Counted from the first letter of the stretch, positions 31,214 through 41,436 are shown. The stretch: 51,864 nucleotides of DNA from JBAYJY01 sp041664945 (GCA_041664945.1 JBAYJY010000011.1:1-51864), one strand, 5' to 3'. Notes: generated by a model from the letters alone, not told the origin. Made by a program: numbers and translations.

Positions 31214-31816
31214 ATGAACGTATACACGATAGTGGTCGGGATGCTGCAGACGAATTGCTATCTGGCGGTTTCCGGGACGGATGCGGTTGTGATCGACCCC
31301 GGAGCGCAGGGCGGCAAGATTCTGAAATCGATCGACAACGCTAATTTGAATGTCGCGTACATAATGCTGACGCACGGGCATTTCGACCACACTCGCGGGC
31401 TGAAGGAAGTGCGCGGCGCGCTGCAGGTTCCGATTCTGGTTCATGAGAAGGAAGCGGATTTCATGAAGCTGAAGGCGGCTGAGCGGGCGCGCTACGAGAC
31501 GGGGCTGAAAACGCCCGCTTTTCTTGAGTTGCGTGAAGGAGACGAGATATCTTTCGGGACCGGGCGGCTGAAAACGCTGCACACGCCGGGCCACACGCCG
31601 GGCGGCGCTTGTTTTCTGGCGGCGGAGGAGAACGTCTGCTTCACCGGCGACACGCTGTTCAACGACGGAGTGGGGCGCACCGATTTTCCGGGCGGCGACG
31701 CCCGCGCGCTCGCCGACTCGATCCGCTCGAAGCTGATGACGCTCCCCGGCGAAATAAAGATCTATCCCGGCCACGGACCTTCTTCGACAATCGGCCGCGA
31801 GAGAAAATATTTCTAA
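31214..31816 (+). CDS. MBL-fold hydrolase, glyoxalase II-like
   Basis: A 200-residue metallo-beta-lactamase-fold protein with LTHGHFDHTRG (HxHxDH) near residue 55, LHTPGHTPGG, FTGDTLFNDGVGRTDFPGGD, and YPGHGPSSTIGRE at the end. These are the two-metal ligands of the YcbL/glyoxalase II group, which cleaves thioesters such as S-lactoylglutathione. The start ATG has AAAGGAAATCAACGAT. The aldolase gene begins 21 bp after it. Confidence 0.93.
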   Translation: MNVYTIVVGMLQTNCYLAVSGTDAVVIDPGAQGGKILKSIDNANLNVAYIMLTHGHFDHTRGLKEVRGALQVPILVHEKEADFMKLKAAERARYETGLKTPAFLELREGDEISFGTGRLKTLHTPGHTPGGACFLAAEENVCFTGDTLFNDGVGRTDFPGGDARALADSIRSKLMTLPGEIKIYPGHGPSSTIGRERKYF

Positions 31817-31837
31817 TCCGCAAAGAGAGGCGCCGCT

Positions 31838-32635
31838 ATGAACTGGGGAATGAAAAACAGGATTTCGAGGATATTCAATCCGAATACGGGGCACATGGTG
31901 TCGCTCGCGGTTGACGGCGGATATTTCGAAGGCGCGGCGAAGGATTTGCGGGACCTCGGCGCGGCGATCAACCCGCTGTGGCCGCACGCTGACGCGCTGA
32001 TGATAACGCGCGGCGGACTGAGGGCGTGGATTCCGCCTGAGATGAACAAGCCGGTAATTCTGCGCATGTCGGGCGGCGCGAGCGCGCTTAAGGACCTGTC
32101 AGACGAAACGATCACGACGTCGATTGACGAAGCGATCAGGCTGAACGCTTCTGCGATAGCGTGTTCGATATTCGTCGGCGCCGCGCATGAGAAGGAAAGC
32201 ATAGCGAACCTCGCGCGGTTGGCGAACGAGGGCGAAGCGGTTGGAATGCCGGCGCTTGCCGTGACTGAAGCGGCCGAGGGAATTGAGCGCGATGCGCATT
32301 ATCTCGGGATGGCGAGCCGAATCGCGGTTGAGATCGGCGCGCGCATCGTGAAAACGTATTACTGCGCCGATTTCGATGAAGTCATCGCGGTTTGCGGGAG
32401 CGTTCCGGTTGTGATGGCGAGCGGCGAAAAGCTCGAGGAGCGGGAAGCGCTGAATATGGCCGCTGACGCGATGTCGAAGGGCGCGAGCGGGGTCGCCATG
32501 GGGCCCAACATCTACCAGTCGGACTGCCCGCTCGGAATGATCAAGGCATTTCGCGCGATCGTCCACGACGGCGTTTCCGTTCAGGAAGCGTTTGAAGTCT
32601 ATCAGTCGAACAAAGAGTTTCAGTCGTTTGACTGA
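31838..32635 (+). CDS. class I aldolase of the LsrF/DhnA type
   Basis: A 265-residue TIM-barrel aldolase of the FbaB/LsrF family. The Schiff-base lysine is K172 in GARIVKTYY. Other marks are VSLAVDGGYFEGA, ACSIFVGAAHEKESI and GASGVAMGPNIYQSDCPLGMIKAF. Members cleave fructose bisphosphate or thiolyse the AI-2-derived phosphoketone in E. coli LsrF. An RbsB/RbsC-type transporter occurs 5 kb away, as in lsr operons, but LsrK and LsrR are missing, so AI-2 use is only one option. The gene closes the HIT-MBL-aldolase group. Confidence 0.88.
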   Translation: MNWGMKNRISRIFNPNTGHMVSLAVDGGYFEGAAKDLRDLGAAINPLWPHADALMITRGGLRAWIPPEMNKPVILRMSGGASALKDLSDETITTSIDEAIRLNASAIACSIFVGAAHEKESIANLARLANEGEAVGMPALAVTEAAEGIERDAHYLGMASRIAVEIGARIVKTYYCADFDEVIAVCGSVPVVMASGEKLEEREALNMAADAMSKGASGVAMGPNIYQSDCPLGMIKAFRAIVHDGVSVQEAFEVYQSNKEFQSFD

Positions 32636-32656
32636 AGCGAAATGAAATCGCGCATA

Positions 32657-32713
32657 TTGACATAGATTTGTTTTTGCATAAAACCATAACGTCACAATTT
32701 CTATTCTTATAAT
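32657..32713 (+). promoter_or_regulatory. tandem promoter candidates for mannosidase
   Basis: TTGACA with a 16-nt spacer and TAAAAC (32657-32684), then a separate perfect TATAAT at 32708-32713 with a poor -35. The mannosidase starts 120 bp downstream. Confidence 0.4.
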
Positions 32714-32833
32714 AATCAATGCGCGCATCGCTTGCCCGCGGGCGTAAGTCCGGCATATAATAAGCGCTGGCCGGAGTGGATATTAGCGTTCGATCCGGCG
32801 CGGCAGTATTTCCCGGACGAGAGGAGAAAAAGC

Positions 32834-35800
32834 ATGAAGAGCAGAAAACACCTGTCATTTTTGATCGGGTTTATGATGACGATTAGCATTTTGGCGTTCG
32901 GCGCCGGAGCGCCGGCGGCCGCTGAATCGGCTCTTAAGGAACTGGATCTGATCACACTCGACACGGTGATCCCGGTGAATTCCTTCGCGGACGTAAACTC
33001 GAAGGGATACATATCGAAATGGCTTGCGTGCGGAACGTTTTCGACAGGCGTTCAGGGCGGCATGACCGGCATGGTCGTATCGCAGAAAGTGTCGCTGTCG
33101 GCGACGGACAACCTCACGAGCCGCGGCGGCGAGGCGGGCATCGAGCCGGAAGCCGGAATGACGGTCGACCGCGGAGGCGGAAAAACGAATACGTGGCGAC
33201 CGTACGAGGCGACGAGCAACATACTCGATTTCGGCGCGATCTATTCGAAATCGGTCGAGGGCGTGATGTACGCCGCGGCGTATATAAAGAGCGACAAGCA
33301 GGCGGCGTTGTTTCTGGACATGGAAACGCTAACCGGCGTCTCTGTCTGGATGAACCACGAACTTGTGTGGAGAAGCCACGGCGGAATCATAGGCGAAGCC
33401 GGCAAAGAGCGCGTTCTTCTCGAATTGAAGCCGGGGCGCAACCTGCTGCTGCTGAAGTTCGCGGGCCTGCGGATCGAGCGCGCGGCGGAAACGATGCAGA
33501 GGCCGGTAGCCGAGATCCGCAACTACATGCGGGCGGTGAGCGCGATGATCGCGGACACCACCGGCCTGGCGATGAGCGTCAAAACGTCGCCTCTGTTGAT
33601 GATCGGCAAATCGCAGATCGCGGTTCAGGCGGGCCTGCAGCCGACCGGATACTTCCGGGGCACGGCCGCCAAACCTGCCATGGAGTGCGGCCTGACGGTC
33701 GCCAACGGCGGCGACAGCCGCGCGGATTCCATAAAGATAATAGTCGAATCGAAAAAACTGAATTTCAAAACCGAGCGGGTCGTCTCGCTCGACCCGAAAG
33801 CCAACACTACGCTTCTGATACCGCTGCCGGTCAGCGCAAAGTTTGCGGGCGGCGCGGCGGACACGAAGATTTTCGCAAACATCGGAAAAAATAAAATAGC
33901 GATCGACGCCACGGTGAAAATCGCTGCGAAAATCCCGGCGGCGGACGAATCGATTTTCATCACACCCGGTTTCCACGCGGACCCGGTGTGGATCGAGGAC
34001 CAGCGCGATTATGCCGTTTCGCTGCTCGGCAGCGCGCGACAGAACATGTATCTGACCGGCGCCGACAAAAACTACGGCGTCTATATGTCCGAGCTGGATT
34101 ACCTGAAGCCGTTTTACGACGCCTACCCGGAATTCCGCGAGCCGCTCAAGCAGCAGATCAAAGAGGGCCGCGTGGGCACGGGCGGCTCGTACAGCCAGCC
34201 GGTCGAAAAAATGATAAGCGGCGAGGCGCTGATACGCAACCTGCTTTACGGCAAAATGTTTCATGAAAAAGTTCTGGGCGACAAGCCGCGCGTTTACATG
34301 GGCTGGGACATTTTCGGGCACGTGGCGCAGCTCTCGCAGATAGTGGCGAAGACGCGGAACGACGGCGCGATGTGGTCAAAGAGCATCGTCGGTTTTCCGG
34401 CGATTTTCTGGCACGAGTCGCTGGACGGCACGAAGCTGCTTCACAAGCGCATGGAATACGGTTCCGACACGAAGAACATAGACGGCCTGCGCGAATCGGC
34501 TTACAAGTCGTTCGAGGAGTATAAGAATTACGGGCTTCACAACGACTCGCGGCTTGACGCGTCGGACTTCAAGCCGCCTACGCCGTGGTATGCCGGAAAC
34601 ACGGGAATGCTGCGCGACTTGCAGCCGAGCATACAGGTCGGCGGCGGCGGCGGAAACCGCTTCTTCGCCGGCGCTCTTAACGATATAAAGAACGGCGGCG
34701 GCAAGGACATTCTGACGACGACTCGCGACATGTCGTACTATCACACCGGCACCGGCCTCACGCGCGTTGACTTGAAGATCGGCAACCGGCTCGCAGAGAA
34801 CAGCGTGCAGAACGCGGAGAAATACGCCGCGATCGCCAGCCTGATGGGGATGCCTTATCCGGACAAGATGCTCGACAAGGCGTGGCGGCAGTTGCTTTTC
34901 GGCCAGCACCACGACGCGCTCACCGGCACGATCAACGACAGGTCGTTCCTCGACCTCGTCGACGGTTATCGCGAGTCCATCGAGCTTTCAGACGGCGTGA
35001 CGAAGAACTCGCTCGACCACATCGGTCGCCAGATCAACACCGCGTCCGCGGCGCCGGCGAAGGACGCGATTCCGGTCGCGATTTTCAATCCGCTCGCATG
35101 GGCGCGCACGGATGTCGTTCGCGCTCGCATCGCGCCGCCGGAGCCGCTCGCCGGTTTCCGCATCGCGGACGCCTCGGGCAAAGATGTTCCTTTCGAAATC
35201 GAATCCGTCACAAAGAACGCGGACGGAAAAATCACGGAAGCTGTCGCCGTGTTCATCGCGACTGTTCCGTCTCTCGGATACTCGACGTATTATGCCGTTC
35301 CGGCGGCGGCGCTTTCTGAGTCCGCGACGCGGAAGGAAGTCAGCGGCGCGTCTCCGAAAATCGAAACGGACCGCTTCAGCGTAAGCGTCGACCCGGCGAA
35401 GGGCGGCGGCATATCGAGCCTCTACGACTTGAAAAACGGCAAAGAACTTATGAATAAGGGAAACGGGGTCGGAAACGACATCGTTCGAATAAAGGAAGAC
35501 GCGGGACGGCACGAGCCGCCATGGGAGATTTTCACGGCCGGAAACAACAAATACACGAGCGACGGACCGGCGACGTATAGGGTAGAGAACGGCCCGGTGA
35601 CGAAACGGCTCATAGTGCGGGCGAAAGTCGGCGACACCGAAACCGAGCGGCATATCATTCTCTACAACGGCGTCCCGCGCGTCGATTTCGAGACATTCAT
35701 CGAGGACTACAAAGGCTTCAACTCGATAGACAACGAGCTGTTCGTCGTTTCGTTCCCGGTCGATTTGAAGAACAGCGTTCCGGTGTTCGAGGAGCGTTTC

Positions 35801-37783
35801 GGATCGGTTGTGAAGAAGAAGAGCCGGCAGAAGTTCGTGTTTCAAACTTGGCAGATGAACAACTATTCTGACCACGGGGCGGCAACGGCGCACCAGTGGA
35901 TGGACGAGAGCTGGTCGGTCGCGGTTCAGTTCACGGACGCTACGGGCAGGCAGACATCGGCCTATCCGGTGGGGATGGTCGCGATGGTGACGGACCACAA
36001 CCGCGCGGCGGTGAAGGCGGCTGAGTCGCTCCAGACGGCGCTTATCAAAAAGGGAATACATTCGACGCCGTGGTATGACGATTTCGACGCCGGGCGCATC
36101 GCGAAGCTGCCGAAAAGCGACTCGACGATGCCGAAGGAACTGGACAAGGATTTGGCATACGGCACATCCTTCCGGATGTCGTTCAACATAGGCAAAAACA
36201 ACCTTTACACTGAAAAAGTTTTCAAGAAAATCGATCCGGCGGCTGTCGCGCGGTTCGAGAAGTCGGTCGCCGAAACGGGCTACGGATACCTGTTCGTCAA
36301 CGACCCGGACAGCCCGGAAAGCTGGCCGCCTGTGCCGTTGCTGATCGTCAAAGGACGCGACGCGGCGAAGCTGGCGGAAGCGGTGAAGAAGATGTCGGAC
36401 GGAGTCTCCGCATCTGGCGCGATCAGGCTTCCGGAGGCGTGCAACGCCGCCCCGAAATCGGAGGGGCCTGAGAATTACGGCGTCGGCATGTTGAATGTCG
36501 GCAACATACTCAACAGCGTCGAAAACGACGACTCGATGGTTATGTTCCTCGTGCACACAGCGTCGTTTTTCCGGCGGCTGCCATACGATCTGGTTCCGGA
36601 GAATAAGACGAACGCGTTCTCGTACTCGCTCTATCCGCACTCGGGCAACTGGGCGGCGGCGCGCACATACCGCGCCGGGTTCGAGTTCAACAATCCGCTT
36701 GCGGCCCGGCAACTAACGCAGCACGGCGGCGAACTGCCGGCGAAGGGCATGGCGTTCCTGACTGTGGAGCCGGCGAATTTGGTTGTGACCGCGCTGAAAC
36801 CGGCCGGCAACCCGACGGCGAGCTGCTCGACGAAACCGGCGGATGCCGCGCAGGGGCTGACCGTGCGCCTGTACGAGGCGGAAGGCAAGCCGGCGAAGGG
36901 CGTTGTTCGGCTGGCAGGCGGAATCCGCGAGGCGTGGAGCGCGAACATGCTCGAAGAGAATCAGAAATCGCTGCCTTTGACAAACGGAGAACTGAGAACG
37001 CCGGTGACGCCGTTCTCGATCGAGACGTACACGCTCGCGCCGGGCTGGAAGGCGCCTGTCGCGAAGGCGAAGGGGATGCGCGAAGCGGAGCCGGCGCAGC
37101 CGGTGTTCGCTCGCTACTGGACGCACAACGCGGGCGCGGCGCCGATCGGCTACCTGCCGGTGTCGGTCGTCATTCAGGGCGACATCAAGACCAAGATACA
37201 CATAGAGCAGGGCGGCGTGACGATCAATGAAGTTTTAGTGACGGTGACGAATGACTACACAGACCGCGCGGTTTCGGGCGTGGCGCGCATCCGGGTTCCG
37301 GACGACTGGCGCGCGCTTCCGAACACGTTCAAGTACGACATAAAGCCCGGCGGCCACGCGTCGAAGAAGATTGTCATCTGCTTCCTCGGCAGCGGGCGAA
37401 CGGGAATGATCAAGGCGGAGATCGAACACGACGGGCAGACTATCGAGGACGTCATCGAAGTGGGAAGCGCGGCTCCGACGTTTGACGTACAGCGCGAGGG
37501 AAATGTGGTTCGCGTGAAGGTGGGCAATTTGAACGCGCAGAAGATCAACGCGGTTCTGAGCATGATCGGGCCGATCGAGACGTGGGGACGCGATCTCGCG
37601 GGCGGATTCGGAGTTGCGCTTGTTTCGCCGCGCGCGGCGGGCATCAGCCTTGACCCCGGCGAGGAGCGAACGTACGAGTTCAGGATAACTCCGGAAGTCG
37701 ATGGCGTGAAACCGGCATTCTGGCTCACAGCGAAACTCGCCTGCAACGGGCGCGTTTACTACAAGCCCGTGCCTGAAATGTAA
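32834..37783 (+). CDS. secreted GH38 alpha-mannosidase, very large
   Basis: A 1649-residue exported enzyme. Signal peptide is residues 1-31 (SFLIGFMMTISILAFGAGAPAAA). Residues about 35-260 form a beta-sandwich module, and 260-375 a further beta domain. The GH38 barrel begins near 377: GFHADPVW (zinc ligands H381, D383), the catalytic nucleophile D492 in YMGWDIFGHVAQLSQ, and QHHDALTGTIND around 693. Beta-sandwich GH38 domains follow to about 1300. Residues 1300-1649 add extra beta domains (NEVLVTVTNDYTDRAVSGVARIRVP) that are not part of the usual 800-1050-residue enzyme. It removes alpha-mannose from glycans outside the cytoplasm. GAGGAGAAAAAGC precedes the ATG. A terminator follows. Confidence 0.92.
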   Translation: MKSRKHLSFLIGFMMTISILAFGAGAPAAAESALKELDLITLDTVIPVNSFADVNSKGYISKWLACGTFSTGVQGGMTGMVVSQKVSLSATDNLTSRGGEAGIEPEAGMTVDRGGGKTNTWRPYEATSNILDFGAIYSKSVEGVMYAAAYIKSDKQAALFLDMETLTGVSVWMNHELVWRSHGGIIGEAGKERVLLELKPGRNLLLLKFAGLRIERAAETMQRPVAEIRNYMRAVSAMIADTTGLAMSVKTSPLLMIGKSQIAVQAGLQPTGYFRGTAAKPAMECGLTVANGGDSRADSIKIIVESKKLNFKTERVVSLDPKANTTLLIPLPVSAKFAGGAADTKIFANIGKNKIAIDATVKIAAKIPAADESIFITPGFHADPVWIEDQRDYAVSLLGSARQNMYLTGADKNYGVYMSELDYLKPFYDAYPEFREPLKQQIKEGRVGTGGSYSQPVEKMISGEALIRNLLYGKMFHEKVLGDKPRVYMGWDIFGHVAQLSQIVAKTRNDGAMWSKSIVGFPAIFWHESLDGTKLLHKRMEYGSDTKNIDGLRESAYKSFEEYKNYGLHNDSRLDASDFKPPTPWYAGNTGMLRDLQPSIQVGGGGGNRFFAGALNDIKNGGGKDILTTTRDMSYYHTGTGLTRVDLKIGNRLAENSVQNAEKYAAIASLMGMPYPDKMLDKAWRQLLFGQHHDALTGTINDRSFLDLVDGYRESIELSDGVTKNSLDHIGRQINTASAAPAKDAIPVAIFNPLAWARTDVVRARIAPPEPLAGFRIADASGKDVPFEIESVTKNADGKITEAVAVFIATVPSLGYSTYYAVPAAALSESATRKEVSGASPKIETDRFSVSVDPAKGGGISSLYDLKNGKELMNKGNGVGNDIVRIKEDAGRHEPPWEIFTAGNNKYTSDGPATYRVENGPVTKRLIVRAKVGDTETERHIILYNGVPRVDFETFIEDYKGFNSIDNELFVVSFPVDLKNSVPVFEERFGSVVKKKSRQKFVFQTWQMNNYSDHGAATAHQWMDESWSVAVQFTDATGRQTSAYPVGMVAMVTDHNRAAVKAAESLQTALIKKGIHSTPWYDDFDAGRIAKLPKSDSTMPKELDKDLAYGTSFRMSFNIGKNNLYTEKVFKKIDPAAVARFEKSVAETGYGYLFVNDPDSPESWPPVPLLIVKGRDAAKLAEAVKKMSDGVSASGAIRLPEACNAAPKSEGPENYGVGMLNVGNILNSVENDDSMVMFLVHTASFFRRLPYDLVPENKTNAFSYSLYPHSGNWAAARTYRAGFEFNNPLAARQLTQHGGELPAKGMAFLTVEPANLVVTALKPAGNPTASCSTKPADAAQGLTVRLYEAEGKPAKGVVRLAGGIREAWSANMLEENQKSLPLTNGELRTPVTPFSIETYTLAPGWKAPVAKAKGMREAEPAQPVFARYWTHNAGAAPIGYLPVSVVIQGDIKTKIHIEQGGVTINEVLVTVTNDYTDRAVSGVARIRVPDDWRALPNTFKYDIKPGGHASKKIVICFLGSGRTGMIKAEIEHDGQTIEDVIEVGSAAPTFDVQREGNVVRVKVGNLNAQKINAVLSMIGPIETWGRDLAGGFGVALVSPRAAGISLDPGEERTYEFRITPEVDGVKPAFWLTAKLACNGRVYYKPVPEM

Positions 37784-37827
37784 AACAAAGATTCACCACT
37801 GAGACACAGAGACACGGAGATTGCATA

Positions 37828-37855
37828 GGGCGGCCCTAAAAAGGCCGCTCTTTTT
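37828..37855 (+). terminator. intrinsic terminator after mannosidase
   Basis: GGGCGGCC pairs with GGCCGCTC (one G-T) around CTAAAAA, followed by five T. Just before it lies the short repeat TTCACCACTGAGACACAGAG. The remaining gap to 38160 has one 9-bp hairpin (37969-37993) and no gene. Confidence 0.8.
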
Positions 37856-38160
37856 ATATGGTTGCGCGATATGCGATTTGTAGCCGCTACGCATCGATTT
37901 GACAAAGAGCGCATTCCCGTGATAAAAATAGGCTCAAGAGAAGCATTCGCATTATCAAATCGATTCAACCCAAATCCGTTATTAGGATTTGGGCGCAATG
38001 CTCAGAGTGGATGAAATGCGAGGCAGAAGGCGTATTTTTGAAGCGAATAGAACTTTGGTTCATGAACAAAAAAATGCGCCGATAACGAAGCAGATCGCCG
38101 CTATGAACATTGCCCCGGAATTCGGTGTCCTATTGACGAATCCGGGTTCAAGGAGCCGAC

Positions 38161-39222
38161 ATGCGCCCTGCGCCTTGCCGCCGCGATAATAAGTCCCGAT
38201 TCGTTTTTCTGTTGACCGTTCTTCCGGCGCTCGCCGCCGTCGCGTTAGCCGCGGCATTATTGCTCTTCGCCCGGCCGGCTCTTGCCGAGGATGATGATTC
38301 GGTGGAGTTGAGATACAAGTATGAAAAAGGCGTTGAAACCGCTTACACGCTGAAAGCGAGCGGCGAGACTTCGTTTGAAGGCAAAATAGATATTGAAACT
38401 TACGGCGGCGCATATTCAAATTTCAAACCGAAAGAGTTTAAGTATGATTTCAAGCCCAAGATTGACATATATATGGTTGAAAGCGTATTTGATGCAGATG
38501 ACAGCGGCGCCGATATCGACCTGTACTTCGATAGGTTCAATGTCTACTGGGTGCAATCGTCTTATCAGCTTGCGTCAAAGGATCCGGTTATGGTTACATA
38601 CAGCCAGTTCGGCAGAATCTCGGACATGGACAATCCATTTAAGGTCACTGCGGCTGATGTTGCGGCCAGCGGATCCGGCATCGGCACGCCAAAGCAGATG
38701 AAAGAGAGAACGAGAAAAGCATTGCTATATAATTTCGGACCGGAGAAACTGCTGCCGATCGTTCATCCGATGCTGCCGGAAAAGAAAGTGCGCGCCGGTT
38801 ACAAATGGAATCAGAATCTGCCTATTCTGTCGGAATTCGGCCAGTATATGGGGGACAAAGGGGTTGTGGCGGAATACACGTTCGAGGGAATAGAATATTA
38901 CGATGGAGCGAACTGCGCGAAAATAACAGTGGCGGTGAACTCCGACTTGGGCGGAACCGTCGTGAAGTCATATAACACGACCTCTCGTCTCGAAAAGCTT
39001 CAGGTCGAGTTCGAAGGCGCCATCTATTTCGACATAGACGCGGGCGCGGTCGCCGGGATGGATTTCAAGACATTTCAGGATATTTTTCTGAGCCTGTCTT
39101 ATACAGAAGATTATTCTTATGCGACAGTGGAAATGATACAGGAAATATTTCAGACATTCGATCTCAGCGGCGAGTTTATCAGAAAAAGGCAGGGGTCGGG
39201 AAATAATACACGAGGGAATTGA
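38161..39222 (+). CDS. exported protein of unknown function
   Basis: A 353-residue protein with a cleavable signal peptide (FVFLLTVLPALAAVALAAALLLFARPALA, about residues 15-43). The mature part is beta-rich with repeated aromatic/acidic strands (LRYKYEKGVETAYTLKASGE, GKIDIETYGGAYSNF, YKWNQNLPIL, FEGIEYYDGANCAKITVAVNSD). This resembles DUF6263-like outer-layer proteins, but the match is loose. Two cysteines at most remain in the mature chain. AAGGAGCCGAC precedes the ATG. It stands alone between the mannosidase and the HEAT gene. Confidence 0.7.
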   Translation: MRPAPCRRDNKSRFVFLLTVLPALAAVALAAALLLFARPALAEDDDSVELRYKYEKGVETAYTLKASGETSFEGKIDIETYGGAYSNFKPKEFKYDFKPKIDIYMVESVFDADDSGADIDLYFDRFNVYWVQSSYQLASKDPVMVTYSQFGRISDMDNPFKVTAADVAASGSGIGTPKQMKERTRKALLYNFGPEKLLPIVHPMLPEKKVRAGYKWNQNLPILSEFGQYMGDKGVVAEYTFEGIEYYDGANCAKITVAVNSDLGGTVVKSYNTTSRLEKLQVEFEGAIYFDIDAGAVAGMDFKTFQDIFLSLSYTEDYSYATVEMIQEIFQTFDLSGEFIRKRQGSGNNTRGN

Positions 39223-39279
39223 GCCTGTCCCGGTCCGATTCGCTTAAGAGTTTTATTTTCGTCTGCGCCATTCCGACCG

Positions 39280-39307
39280 TTGTAATTACAAAGGTCTCTG
39301 TTATAAT
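39280..39307 (+). promoter_or_regulatory. promoter of HEAT-repeat gene
   Basis: TTGTAA, a 16-nt spacer ending TGT and a perfect TATAAT, about 87 bp upstream of the ATG at 39394. Confidence 0.5.
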
Positions 39308-39393
39308 TTGCTTGAGAGAAGTGTTTTCCGGGCATTTGGGTTTGTAAGTTGAAACAGGCGGGTATCAGAATATTGAAAGCGTGGTGAGTCGCA

Positions 39394-39900
39394 ATGGCGC
39401 CGGGCCTGACGGTAGACGACAAAAACGACCTGCTGTACGACCTGCGAAGCGGAGAGGCTAAGCGGCGCGAGTACGCGGTTCGCGTTCTCGCCCGGAACAT
39501 GGACTCGACCGAGGTCGTCCGTTTTCTGCGCGGCCTGCGGCCCCACGAATGGGAAGGCAAGATCAGCGCCTGCAGCCTGTTCGAGAAGATCGGCGACCCG
39601 ACTTCCATCGACAAACTCAAATCGCTCATACTCGATTTCAACCCTAAAGTCCGGCAGGCGGCGGCTAAGGCGCTCCAGAAGCTCGGCGTCACCAAACCGT
39701 TCAGCGACGACGAGGTCGCGGAACTCGTCAGCTATCTGAGCCATCCGAGCTGGTGGGTCAAGACCAAGACGATCAAGAGCCTCGAGGCGATCAAGGACCC
39801 GCGCGCGCTCGAACCCGTGAGCAAGCTGTTGCTCGATGAGGACGACACCGTCCGGCAGGCGGCGCAGGAAGCCGTGGAAACGCTCGGCAAAATCCACTGA
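39394..39900 (+). CDS. HEAT-repeat protein
   Basis: A 168-residue protein made of about four or five HEAT (PBS-lyase-like) repeats: AKRREYAVRVLARN, PTSIDKLKSLILDFNPKVRQAAAKALQKLG, PSWWVKTKTIKSLEAI and DPRALEPVSKLLLDEDDTVRQAAQEAVETLG. It has no signal peptide and no membrane segment, so it is probably a cytoplasmic scaffold. No catalytic motif is present. GGTGAGTCGCA precedes the ATG. Confidence 0.85.
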   Translation: MAPGLTVDDKNDLLYDLRSGEAKRREYAVRVLARNMDSTEVVRFLRGLRPHEWEGKISACSLFEKIGDPTSIDKLKSLILDFNPKVRQAAAKALQKLGVTKPFSDDEVAELVSYLSHPSWWVKTKTIKSLEAIKDPRALEPVSKLLLDEDDTVRQAAQEAVETLGKIH

Positions 39901-40018
39901 CGATACATGTATCAAGGCGCCGGTTACCGGAAACGCCAAATCCTGATTTTTTGTCGCATTCTGAAATATCATCGTTGCGGGAATAAATGGATATTAGCGT
40001 GCGGCGTGGCCGGGTTTG

Positions 40019-41143
40019 CTAATCCGATTCATGAATAACTTCAACGCCGCGCTCTTTGAGTTTGCGCAGGGCTTTCGCGCCCGCGTCGCCGAACGCGTTG
40101 TTTCCGACGTCGAGATATTTGAGTTTCTTGAGATAGGCGGAATCCGCGAGCGCGGAGATCCCGGCGTCGGAAAGGTCGTCATAGTTCAGGTTCAAAAGAA
40201 CGAGTTTTTTGAAGTTCGGCGAATTTGCGATGGCGACGGCGCCGGTGTCGCCCACGTTGTTGTGCCAGAGTCCGAGAAAAGCGAGGTTGGCGAGCGCCGG
40301 CGAATTCGCAAGCGCCGAGGCGCCCGCGCCGCCGATGTAATTGTAGTTCAGATTCAGGTATTCGAGTTTATCTGCGAACCGCGAGCCGGCGATAGCGGTT
40401 GCGCCGTCGTCGCCGAGCCGGTTGTAGTTCAAATCGAGCGAATTAAGACTGCTGAGATTTTCGGATTCGGCGATCGCCGCCGCGCCGGCGTCTTTGACTT
40501 CGTTCGATGCGAACCCGAGCGTTGTCAGGCCGCCGAGGTTCTTTGAGCCGGCGATCGCTGCCGCGCCAGCGTCCCCGAGCCGGTTGTTGCCGAGATAGAG
40601 ACTTGTCAGCCGCTTGCAGAATTCCGAGTCCACAAATTCTTTCACGGATTCAGCGGTAAGCCGGCCGCTCTCGATGTTGAGCGATGTAAGCTTCGGAAAT
40701 CCGCCCGATTCCGCGAGCGCTTTCAGTCCTTCTGCCTTCGTTTCGTTGTAGGCGATATTAAGAAGCGAGAGTTTGCCGAATTCGCCGCCGGCGAGCGCCA
40801 CGATGCAATCGACGCCCATGTAGTTCCAGCTTAAATCCAGAGCTTCGAGACTCCGCGCGGCCGTCGACGCCGCAATCGCCTTAATATCTTCCACGCCGAG
40901 CTTGCCCGTGACTTTGAGCCTCTTCAGGCCTGCCGCCTCCGCTGATTTCAAAACCGAAACAGACGCCGTTTTCGTGTCGAGCTGGCACCAGACGCCGCCG
41001 CTCTCGTCCATGTAGGCGTCAAGCATTTTCGGACAGGAAATCTTCGGCGCCGCCGCCGGGCTGTTATGTTGCGCGCCCAAAACAGGGACCGCTGCCGCAA
41101 TCAGCAGCAAAACCGCCGATATCGTGGTTCGGGCAAATCTCAT
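40019..41143 (-). CDS. exported leucine-rich-repeat protein
   Basis: A 374-residue protein with a signal peptide (TTISAVLLLIAAAVPVLGA). A short cysteine-bearing head (ISCPKMLDAYMDESGGVWCQL) is followed by about ten ribonuclease-inhibitor-type repeats of 24-30 residues, such as LTSLYLGNNRLGDAGAAAIAGS and LEYLNLNYNYIGGAGASALANS. The horseshoe fold serves protein binding at the cell surface or in the periplasm. The very even repeats (LNLNYN, GDAGA) suggest recent internal duplication. It has no operon partner. Confidence 0.9.
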   Translation of the reverse strand: MRFARTTISAVLLLIAAAVPVLGAQHNSPAAAPKISCPKMLDAYMDESGGVWCQLDTKTASVSVLKSAEAAGLKRLKVTGKLGVEDIKAIAASTAARSLEALDLSWNYMGVDCIVALAGGEFGKLSLLNIAYNETKAEGLKALAESGGFPKLTSLNIESGRLTAESVKEFVDSEFCKRLTSLYLGNNRLGDAGAAAIAGSKNLGGLTTLGFASNEVKDAGAAAIAESENLSSLNSLDLNYNRLGDDGATAIAGSRFADKLEYLNLNYNYIGGAGASALANSPALANLAFLGLWHNNVGDTGAVAIANSPNFKKLVLLNLNYDDLSDAGISALADSAYLKKLKYLDVGNNAFGDAGAKALRKLKERGVEVIHESD

Positions 41144-41436
41144 GCCTGTTTATCTCTCCTTTTGCGATATCAATGCTCTGATTCTAATTATAAGCGACAA
41201 TCCGTCCGCGTGAAGGCCGGATGCCGGATTCGCCTCATTAAGGGCTTAAAACGTTTTTCAATAATATATGATGGAACAGGATAAAAACTTTCGCGATTAA
41301 CGCAGAAACGCGGATTGCCGGCGATGCGCCATTAAAACAAAGAAGCGAAAACTGATGGGCGGCAGGCGTAAACTTTTCTTTTGCGCATGCGGCGGGCAGC
41401 CGTTCGTCGGTGGAGTCCGGCTGAAGGAGGGGAATA

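Noticed and set aside
31838..32635. Part of an AI-2 (lsr) uptake system
   Set aside because: An LsrF-type aldolase alone is not enough. LsrK, LsrR and LsrG are absent and the RbsB/RbsC genes are on the other strand 5 kb away.
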